From the NCBI GenBank assembly GCA_030632745.1, contig DAOVUE010000064.1, positions 1 to 7,516 of the forward strand: a DNA stretch of 7,516 nucleotides, given 5' to 3'. Shown piece by piece: positions 1 through 5,094 of this stretch. The first letter of the stretch is position 1. Every line of letters begins with the position of its first letter. The stretch comes from Pseudomonadota bacterium. GTDB lineage: Bacteria > Pseudomonadota > Gammaproteobacteria > GRL18. Below the pieces are notes generated by a model. It saw nothing but the letters and a program-made list of their open reading frames with translations, made no database searches and had not been told where the DNA came from. Made by a program: the position numbers and the translations under genes.

Positions 1-5
1 CATCA

Positions 6-199
6 GAGGTACTTGCAACACATCAGATTTCGCTACCATCTCGCGGCCCCCCGACAGTGCGTAGGAGCAGGGGGATTAGTAACTTTATGATTATCAACAA
101 TTTAATTTTACAAAAAAAAATCCCCCTCAGTCCCCCTTTCACCCGCAAGGGGCACCGAGGGAAAAAGGGGGAAGCTAAGAGCAGTTTTGCAAGTACCTC
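6..199. repeat. MITE-like element with terminal inverted repeats
   Basis: The 13-mer GAGGTACTTGCAA at 6-18 recurs as its exact reverse complement at 187-199; allowing one mismatch the match extends two more bases outward. Between these ends are further palindromes: AGGGGGATT (69-77) pairs with AATCCCCCT (119-127), and TCCCCCTTT (131-139) pairs with AAAGGGGGA (164-172). There is no open reading frame inside. The short length, inverted ends, internal stems and lack of coding capacity fit a non-autonomous miniature element. I see no clear target-site duplication, and the left edge lies almost at the window start, so the true boundary could be further left. The family is not recognised. Confidence 0.55.
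131..172. repeat. G/C-run hairpin inside the left element
   Basis: TCCCCCTTT at 131-139 pairs with AAAGGGGGA at 164-172, with a smaller CCCGCAAGGG-type stem in the loop. It could fold in DNA or RNA. It is not followed by a T-run, so I do not call it an intrinsic terminator. It is most simply part of the repeat element around it. Confidence 0.5.
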
Positions 200-203
200 A
201 GCA

Positions 204-231
204 TTGTAATTTATATGACATAGGCTAGACT
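204..231 (+). promoter_or_regulatory. Possible weak sigma70 promoter for the kinase operon
   Basis: TTGTAA (204-209) and TAGACT (226-231) are separated by 16 bp and resemble -35 and -10 hexamers with two mismatches each. They lie about 100 bp upstream of the kinase start, just outside the inverted-repeat element. No Pho box-like TGTCA direct repeats are seen between 200 and 328. In AT-rich DNA such pairs arise by chance, so this is only a candidate. Confidence 0.25.
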
Positions 232-241
232 GTACTGTAGA

Positions 242-297
242 GAGCCTTCAGCTAAATAAGAGCCTTCAGCTAAATTAAGAGCTTTCAGCTAAATTAA
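242..297 (+). repeat. Three tandem copies of an 18-19 bp intergenic repeat
   Basis: Three head-to-tail units occupy 242-259 (GAGCCTTCAGCTAAATAA), 260-278 (GAGCCTTCAGCTAAATTAA) and 279-297 (GAGCTTTCAGCTAAATTAA). A fourth begins with GAGC at 298 and then diverges. The array ends about 30 bp before the kinase ATG, so it would be in the 5' leader if the promoter upstream is real. Related, more decayed copies lie between pstC and pstA near 7114-7139. Function is unknown; a dispersed intergenic repeat or a binding-site array are both possible. Confidence 0.8.
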
Positions 298-328
298 GAG
301 CATCCTTAAAACCTAATAAGATTATATT

Positions 329-1513
329 ATGGCTAAAATAATTGTAAAAAATTCAGAAGGGATGAAAAGCCCTTTTCTAAAAGGCATCCTGACCAGTTCA
401 CTACTGGATGCAGGGATTGACTTTAGCCTGGCTTATGAACTGGCCAGTACTATAAAGCAGACAATCAATGAAAAACGACAGGTAAGTACCTCAGAATTAC
501 GTGATATCATCATTAGTCAACTGAAAGATAATGCGGATAAAGAAGTTCTGGAACGTTTTTTATCGGCGACCAATATTTCTTCCACCATCATGATAACCAG
601 TGCAGAAGGAGGGGCAGTACCTTTTTCCCGTTCTCAGCATCGATTATGTATTGAATCCAGCGGCCTTTCCAGTGATGAATCCACCTTAATTACGATGAAT
701 ATTTACAATAAGTTATTAAATAAAGGATATTCTGAAATATCTAATAGTGAACTGGGACGCATGACCCACCAGCTATTATTATCTGAGATGGGGGTTAAAG
801 TTGCTGAACGCTACCTGGTCTGGGCAGATTTTTTACATAGCGGTCGTCCGCTGTTATTATTTATCGGCGGTACTGCCGGGGTAGGTAAAAGTACTATTGC
901 AACGGAAGTGGGACACCGTTTTGGTATTGTTCGTACCCAGTCTACAGATATGCTGCGTGAAGTGATGCGCATGATGACCCCGCAGCGTTTATCACCCGTA
1001 CTGCACGCATCATCCTATAATGCCTGGAAAGTTCAGCCCAATATCAAGGCAGATGAGCAGATGACTGAGCAATTACTTATATCCGGTTACCTGCAGCAGG
1101 CTGAGTTATTATCAGTGGCCTGTGATGCCATAATAAACCGTGCCGTAACGGAAAAAGTATCCTTAATTATGGAGGGTGTGCATATCCATCCGGGCATGCT
1201 CGAAAAAATACCTCAGGATGACAGCATTATTATTGCACCCATTATGTTATCAGTATTAAAAGCCGGTAAATTAAAAGAACATATCAAGGGACGCAGCAAA
1301 GAAGTTCCTGAGCGACGCTCTAAACGTTATCTGGAACATTTTGATGAAATCTGGGAACTGCAATCTTATCTGATTGCCCAGGCCGATCAGCATCAGATTC
1401 CCATTGTGTCAAATATTAATAGAGAAAAAGCCATCCAGGAAGTAATGAGAGCAATTAATGATATACTATTCCCCTATTTTTCTCATGATATCGAAAAGGT
1501 TTTTCCGCTATGA
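329..1513 (+). CDS. 2-phosphoglycerate kinase-like protein with two ATP-cone-like domains
   Basis: The 394-residue product resembles archaeal-type 2-phosphoglycerate kinase, which phosphorylates 2-phosphoglycerate with ATP to 2,3-bisphosphoglycerate in the cytoplasm. Residues ~3-85 form an ATP-cone-like domain beginning with a KIIVKNSEGMKSPF segment, and ~95-165 read as a second, diverged copy (PFSRSQHRLCIESSGL). The kinase part starts near 172 with a Walker A motif GGTAGVGKST at 180-189, then STDMLREVMR (205-214), EGVHIHPG (282-289) and an Arg/Lys-rich lid-like stretch around 320-333. ATG 329 is chosen because the first domain starts immediately after it, although no strong ribosome site precedes it. 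It is first in a likely three-gene operon with a phosphoglycerate mutase homologue. The family call is fairly secure; the true substrate in a bacterium is not proven by sequence. Confidence 0.82.
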   Translation: MAKIIVKNSEGMKSPFLKGILTSSLLDAGIDFSLAYELASTIKQTINEKRQVSTSELRDIIISQLKDNADKEVLERFLSATNISSTIMITSAEGGAVPFSRSQHRLCIESSGLSSDESTLITMNIYNKLLNKGYSEISNSELGRMTHQLLLSEMGVKVAERYLVWADFLHSGRPLLLFIGGTAGVGKSTIATEVGHRFGIVRTQSTDMLREVMRMMTPQRLSPVLHASSYNAWKVQPNIKADEQMTEQLLISGYLQQAELLSVACDAIINRAVTEKVSLIMEGVHIHPGMLEKIPQDDSIIIAPIMLSVLKAGKLKEHIKGRSKEVPERRSKRYLEHFDEIWELQSYLIAQADQHQIPIVSNINREKAIQEVMRAINDILFPYFSHDIEKVFPL

Positions 1514-1572
1514 AAGCAACAAACAGCAGCATCATTCCAAAACAGGTAAAAGCTCACAGCCATGCTAAATAA
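1510..1572 (+). other. 20-codon ORF bridging the kinase stop and the mutase start
   Basis: An ATG at 1510 overlaps the kinase stop as ATGA, is preceded by AAAAGG at 1494-1499, and opens a 20-codon frame that stops at 1570-1572, overlapping the mutase ATG at 1562. The mutase itself has only a distant AGGT (1544-1547). The arrangement would allow ribosomes to re-initiate and be delivered to the mutase start. The peptide has no recognisable features, so this is more likely a coupling device, or chance, than a functional protein. Confidence 0.25.
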
Positions 1573-2845
1573 AAACAACAAGGGATTAATCATTGTTCTT
1601 GATGGTCTTGGTGATCGCCCGATTGCAGAATTTAATGGTTTGACACCATTGGAAAAAGCTCAGACCCCTTTTTTTGATCAATTGGCAAGTCAGGGTATGA
1701 GCGCAATGGTCAGTCCCCTGACACCCGGAATCCCCGTCGGTACTCACATCGGAATGGCGGTATTAATGGGTTTAGCACCTAAGGATATCGCTCACCTGGC
1801 AAGAGGCCCTGTAGAAGCTGCAGGCATTGATATATCTGCACAGCAGGGAGATGTTATTTTACGCTGTAATTTTGCTCATATTGAAGCAGATCAAAATAGA
1901 TTTAAAGTTCTGGATAGAAGAGCCGGAAGAATCAATCAGCATACCAATACACTGGCAGAGGCACTTAATTCAATTAAACTTCCGCATGGCATTAAAGCCC
2001 ATTTTCAAGCTGCGACTCAACACCGGGCCGTATTGCATTTACAGGGAAAAAATTTATCTGCAGATATCAGTGATACAGACTGCTCCCGTATGATTCCAGC
2101 TGATGTTCAGCCCTGCAGACCTTTAACGGAAGATGACGCAGCCATTCAAACAGCTGAAGCGATCAATGATTTCAGTCACCAGGCACATCAGATTCTGCTC
2201 CAGCATCCTGTCAACAAACAACGCATCAAGCAGGGAAAAGTTCCTGCCAACGGTATTTTGTGCCGCAGTCCCGGACAAGTCAATTCTGTGCATAATTTAC
2301 TCAACTATTATAAGGTAAAAACGGCGGTTATTTCCGCCGAAGCAACCGTCATAGGTCTGGGCAAACTATTTGGTTTCACTACTATTAACCAGCCGGAGTT
2401 TACCGCGCTGGCTGATACCGACTTAAACGCAAAAGTTGAACAGGCTCTGCAGGCACTGCAGACTCATGATCTGGTTTATCTGCATATTAAGGGAACTGAT
2501 ATCTGTTCACATGATCATCAGCCGCTACATAAAAGTCAGTTTATTGAAAAAATTGACCATGCACTTTCCAAAATTGATATCTCTGATAAGATTATCGCCG
2601 TAACAGCCGATCACTCCACAGATACAACTACAGGGCTGCATAGTGGTGATCCCGTCCCCTCAATCTGCAGCTCCCCTTATGGTCGTCGCGATAAAGTGAC
2701 CTGCTATTCAGAGCAAAACTGCATGGATGGAGGTTTAGGGCGACTCTCTTCTAATGCATTTTTATTGACCATTTTAGATCAAATGGGAATGCTGCATAAT
2801 TTTAAAAAAGAAGATGCTCCCTATATAGCCCCTCTTCACATTTAG
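1562..2845 (+). CDS. Archaeal-type cofactor-independent phosphoglycerate mutase homologue
   Basis: The 427-residue protein belongs to the alkaline phosphatase superfamily, ApgM branch, whose members interconvert 3- and 2-phosphoglycerate using two metal ions. Visible signatures are LDGLGDRP (13-20, metal Asp14), TPLEKAQTP (28-36), the nucleophile loop PGIPVGTH (55-62), RGPVEAAG (81-88), RCNFAH (101-106), LDRRAGRI (117-124), KGTDICSHD (310-318, Asp313 and His317), TADHST (348-353, Asp350 and His351) and LHSGDPVP (359-366, His360). The metal ligands thus look complete, but the usual nucleophile Ser is Thr61 and the next residue is His instead of Asp. Length is close to archaeal ApgM (about 400-410). 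It lies 48 bp after the 2PG kinase gene and 7 bp before the sensor gene, so co-transcription is likely. Activity as a mutase is probable but the altered loop leaves room for another phosphotransfer or phosphatase role. Confidence 0.82.
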   Translation: MLNKNNKGLIIVLDGLGDRPIAEFNGLTPLEKAQTPFFDQLASQGMSAMVSPLTPGIPVGTHIGMAVLMGLAPKDIAHLARGPVEAAGIDISAQQGDVILRCNFAHIEADQNRFKVLDRRAGRINQHTNTLAEALNSIKLPHGIKAHFQAATQHRAVLHLQGKNLSADISDTDCSRMIPADVQPCRPLTEDDAAIQTAEAINDFSHQAHQILLQHPVNKQRIKQGKVPANGILCRSPGQVNSVHNLLNYYKVKTAVISAEATVIGLGKLFGFTTINQPEFTALADTDLNAKVEQALQALQTHDLVYLHIKGTDICSHDHQPLHKSQFIEKIDHALSKIDISDKIIAVTADHSTDTTTGLHSGDPVPSICSSPYGRRDKVTCYSEQNCMDGGLGRLSSNAFLLTILDQMGMLHNFKKEDAPYIAPLHI

Positions 2846-2852
2846 TGCATCT

Positions 2853-3992
2853 ATGCGAACCATACTGCAAAAAACAATATCTCAGCAGCGTCATATTCTG
2901 ATAAAGCTGCTGAAAAAAACCATCTCAACACTGGTGAAAACTTTATCAGAAGATATTTCAAATTCTGATAAACTTGAAGCTCATCTGCAGGAAGCATTCC
3001 CGGTTTTTGAATATTGTAAATATTTATACGTCATGGATAGTCAGGGGGTACAGATCACCAGAACTATTTCTCAAAATTCTACTGATACTAAAAGCCTGGG
3101 ACGAGATCGATCCTCACGACCTTATATGCAGGGGAATTTTGCTGAGCATCATTTCATTCTCTCAGAAGCTTATATTAGTAAGCACAATAAACGCCCTTCT
3201 ATCACCGCGATCCATGTCATCAAAGATCCACAGGAAAACCTGCTCGGTTACCTGGGGGTTGATTATGATTTACGTGAACTTCCCGGCACCAACCATTTAT
3301 ATAAAGAAAATTATAAATGGCAGCAGATTAAAGGCGATCCGGCTATCCGTAGTGCTTTGTTTTCCCAGCAGAGGTTACAAAGTGATATGGATATTAATAT
3401 TGATAATGTTTTCGCCCTGATGCAGGAATTAATTTATGAACACGGGGTTTTTCATGGAAAATTTCATTTTTCCAGCAGCCGAACCACTATCTGGTTATTA
3501 GATGACCCCTACAATTATCGGCTTTTGAGTATGAATGAACTGAATGATCCCGATATCTGCCTGGCCTATCCACGCCATAATTATTCTGCTTTAGCAACTA
3601 TCCCTAAGACAGATATCCCTAAAATTTTTGACTATTTCCGGCAATTACGCTTTGCTGATGAAACCATTTATTTACGTGCCGGTTCACTTAATGTGGTGAA
3701 CGGTATGATCAGCCTGAATTTTTCCTGTGATGGTTCTCATTACCTGCACTATAAAGAGTTTCTGGAAAAAGGCATGTCTTTCTGGTTTGGTGTCAATGAT
3801 GACGAGGTCGATCCGTTTCGATATGATGAAGTTATTGAAGGCATTTGTGAAAAAGGCTGTGATTATGTCTATGACTCCATTAAACAGCATCGACAAGGAA
3901 TTATTATTGATGACTTAATTGATATCCCGCAAATTGAACAGGATAAGATCATTAAAGAACTCGAAACTATTATGCAGGTCTATGCACATTAA
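2853..3992 (+). CDS. PDC/Cache-like sensor-domain protein, apparently soluble
   Basis: The 379-residue protein has a PDC (PAS-like, Cache-type) domain at about 20-145. Supporting segments are YLYVMDSQGVQITR (57-70), GRDRSSRPYM (83-92), LSEAYISKHNKRPSITAIHVIKD (core of 103-125) and LGYLGVDYDLRELPG (131-145), the order typical of small-molecule-binding Cache folds. Residues ~150-379 do not resemble any output domain I can name: no kinase, GGDEF, EAL or methyl-accepting signatures are seen. No signal peptide or transmembrane helix is visible, unlike most Cache proteins, which are periplasmic. ATG 2853 is 7 bp after the mutase stop; there is no clear ribosome site, suggesting translational coupling. 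It could sense a phosphorylated metabolite for the two upstream enzymes, but that rests only on operon position. Confidence 0.72.
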   Translation: MRTILQKTISQQRHILIKLLKKTISTLVKTLSEDISNSDKLEAHLQEAFPVFEYCKYLYVMDSQGVQITRTISQNSTDTKSLGRDRSSRPYMQGNFAEHHFILSEAYISKHNKRPSITAIHVIKDPQENLLGYLGVDYDLRELPGTNHLYKENYKWQQIKGDPAIRSALFSQQRLQSDMDINIDNVFALMQELIYEHGVFHGKFHFSSSRTTIWLLDDPYNYRLLSMNELNDPDICLAYPRHNYSALATIPKTDIPKIFDYFRQLRFADETIYLRAGSLNVVNGMISLNFSCDGSHYLHYKEFLEKGMSFWFGVNDDEVDPFRYDEVIEGICEKGCDYVYDSIKQHRQGIIIDDLIDIPQIEQDKIIKELETIMQVYAH

Positions 3993-4021
3993 TTCTTAAC
4001 GTATTAGCATAGCATAAATAA

Positions 4022-4062
4022 CTGTCACAAAAATGTCACAAAAATGTCATAAAGACGTAACA
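4022..4062 (+). promoter_or_regulatory. PhoB-binding array (Pho box) upstream of pstS
   Basis: TGTCACA (4023), TGTCACA (4034), TGTCATA (4045) and the degenerate CGTAACA (4056) form four direct repeats at exactly 11-bp spacing, separated by A-rich tetranucleotides. This matches the known Pho box plan of 7-bp repeats with 4-bp A/T spacers bound by PhoB dimers. Its last half-site ends 9 bp before a -10 hexamer, the position usual for PhoB acting in place of a -35 element. It predicts induction of pstS and downstream genes under phosphate limitation. Confidence 0.93.
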
Positions 4063-4071
4063 CTTCCAATT

Positions 4072-4077
4072 TATACT
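4072..4077 (+). promoter_or_regulatory. -10 hexamer of the pstS promoter
   Basis: TATACT differs at one position from TATAAT and lies 9 bp after the Pho array, with no good -35 hexamer, as expected for a PhoB-activated promoter. Transcription would start near 4084, giving a leader of about 40 nt to the pstS ATG at 4123, which is preceded by AAGGA at 4112-4116. Confidence 0.75.
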
Positions 4078-4122
4078 TATTCATTCTAAATCTATTGATA
4101 ATAAAATCATTAAGGACTAAAA

Positions 4123-5001
4123 ATGAATAAAAGCCAATTAATTACTTCCTGCCTTCTTTCTCTGGGTGTTTGTATGACAGCAACTCAGGCATACGCCCGT
4201 ACTGTCATTCAGAATAAAGGTTCGGACACACTGGTTAACGTTGCTCAAGCCTGGGCAGAAGAATATAGAAACATTGATTCTAACGTTGCTGTTGCTGTTT
4301 CCGGGGGTGGTTCAGGCACAGGTATCGCAGCTCTAATCAATGGCACTGTTGATATCGCTAACGCCAGCCGTGCAATGAAGAGTAAAGAAGTTGAACTGGC
4401 AAAAAGTAAGGGACAAAATCCTATTCAACACATCGTCGGTTATGATGCCTTATCAGTTTTTCTGCACCCGGACAACCCTGCCGATACACTGTCTTTCTCT
4501 CAGTTACAAGATATTTACGCTCGTAAAGGAAAGGCAACTAAATGGTCTGATCTAGGTCTGACTGTTCCCGGATGTAAACAGGACAAGATCGTTGCGGTAA
4601 GCCGTCAGAATAATTCCGGTACCTATGCTTATTTCAAAAAAGCAGTATTAGGTAAGAAAGGCAAGTTCCGTCAGGGTACTCTGGATATGCATGGCTCCAA
4701 GGATGTTGTGGATCTGGTTGAAAAAACACCCTGTGCTATTGGTTATAGCGGCTTAGCTTATGCTAATGAGCATGTCAAAATGGCCTGTATTGCCAAAGAA
4801 ACTGGCGGAAAATGCGTTAATCCCAGTGTAGCAACCGCCAGTGATCGTACTTATCCTATTGCCCGTCCATTGTTCATGTATACCAATGGTGAACCTACAG
4901 GTGAAACTAAAAAATACCTGGACTGGATATTAAGTGATGTCGGTCAATGTATTCTACTCAAAAAAGGTTATGCACCAGTCAAAGATGTTACATGTAAGTA
5001 A
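4123..5001 (+). CDS. pstS: Phosphate ABC transporter periplasmic binding protein PstS
   Basis: The 292-residue precursor captures inorganic phosphate in the periplasm and hands it to the PstCA channel. It begins with a signal peptide: basic start, hydrophobic stretch at about 6-20, and a likely cleavage after AYA (residues 23-25). The phosphate-site segments are recognisable: NKGSDT (31-36), SGGGSGTGIAALINGTVDIANASR (core of 60-83) and SRQNNSGTYAYF (160-171). FLHPDNP (113-119) and the closing GYAPV (282-286) also fit the family. Six cysteines (151, 204, 222, 231, 276, 291) lie in the mature part, more than usual, and could form disulfides after export. Start codon ATG 4123 has AAGGA 6 bp upstream. 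It is the first gene of the operon, directly behind the Pho box, and is separated from phoU by a strong palindrome. Confidence 0.95.
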   Translation: MNKSQLITSCLLSLGVCMTATQAYARTVIQNKGSDTLVNVAQAWAEEYRNIDSNVAVAVSGGGSGTGIAALINGTVDIANASRAMKSKEVELAKSKGQNPIQHIVGYDALSVFLHPDNPADTLSFSQLQDIYARKGKATKWSDLGLTVPGCKQDKIVAVSRQNNSGTYAYFKKAVLGKKGKFRQGTLDMHGSKDVVDLVEKTPCAIGYSGLAYANEHVKMACIAKETGGKCVNPSVATASDRTYPIARPLFMYTNGEPTGETKKYLDWILSDVGQCILLKKGYAPVKDVTCK

Positions 5002-5010
5002 CAGGAAACA

Positions 5011-5050
5011 GGGGTCGGAGTCAAATGGAACTCCATTTGACTCCGACCCC
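5011..5050. repeat. 19-bp palindrome (GGGGTCGGAGTC type) between pstS and phoU
   Basis: GGGGTCGGAGTCAAATGGA (5011-5029) is followed after two bases by its exact reverse complement (5032-5050), starting 9 bp after the pstS stop. The hairpin is very stable but has no T-run after it; a C-rich stretch follows, so a classical terminator is unlikely. I associate this GGGGTC(G/A)GAGTC palindrome with dispersed REP-like elements in gammaproteobacteria, sometimes near IS200-like/RAYT transposases; that is from memory. In place it could protect the pstS mRNA 3' end and give pstS a higher dose than the genes downstream. Confidence 0.85.
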
Positions 5051-5084
5051 GAGCCTACTCACCTCCCCCCTTATTTAGTCTTTT

Positions 5085-5088
5085 GGAG
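5085..5088 (+). promoter_or_regulatory. Ribosome binding site fixing the phoU start
   Basis: GGAG lies 6 bp before ATG 5095. A longer in-frame start, TTG at 5083, would overlap this site and add only four residues (MEFY), so ATG 5095 is preferred. Confidence 0.8.
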
Positions 5089-5094
5089 TTTTAT

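Noticed and set aside
242..297. CRISPR array
   Set aside because: The units are 18-19 bp and directly adjacent with no spacers between them.
200..328. Pho box ahead of the kinase operon
   Set aside because: No TGTCA-type direct repeats at 11-bp spacing are present there.
2974..3420. 148-codon + strand frame within the sensor gene
   Set aside because: Out-of-frame shadow of the sensor gene; no family resemblance and the overlapping frame has clear PDC motifs.
4141..4152. Lipobox-like ITSC in the PstS leader, suggesting a lipoprotein
   Set aside because: The hydrophobic stretch before Cys10 is far too short, and a normal signal peptidase I site AYA follows at residues 23-25.
5011..5070. Intrinsic terminator after pstS
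   Set aside because: The stem is strong but no T-run follows; the downstream stretch is C-rich, so read-through into phoU is expected.
5083..5094. TTG start giving a four-residue longer PhoU
   Set aside because: The TTG overlaps the GGAG ribosome site that serves ATG 5095, and the extra residues match nothing in PhoU.
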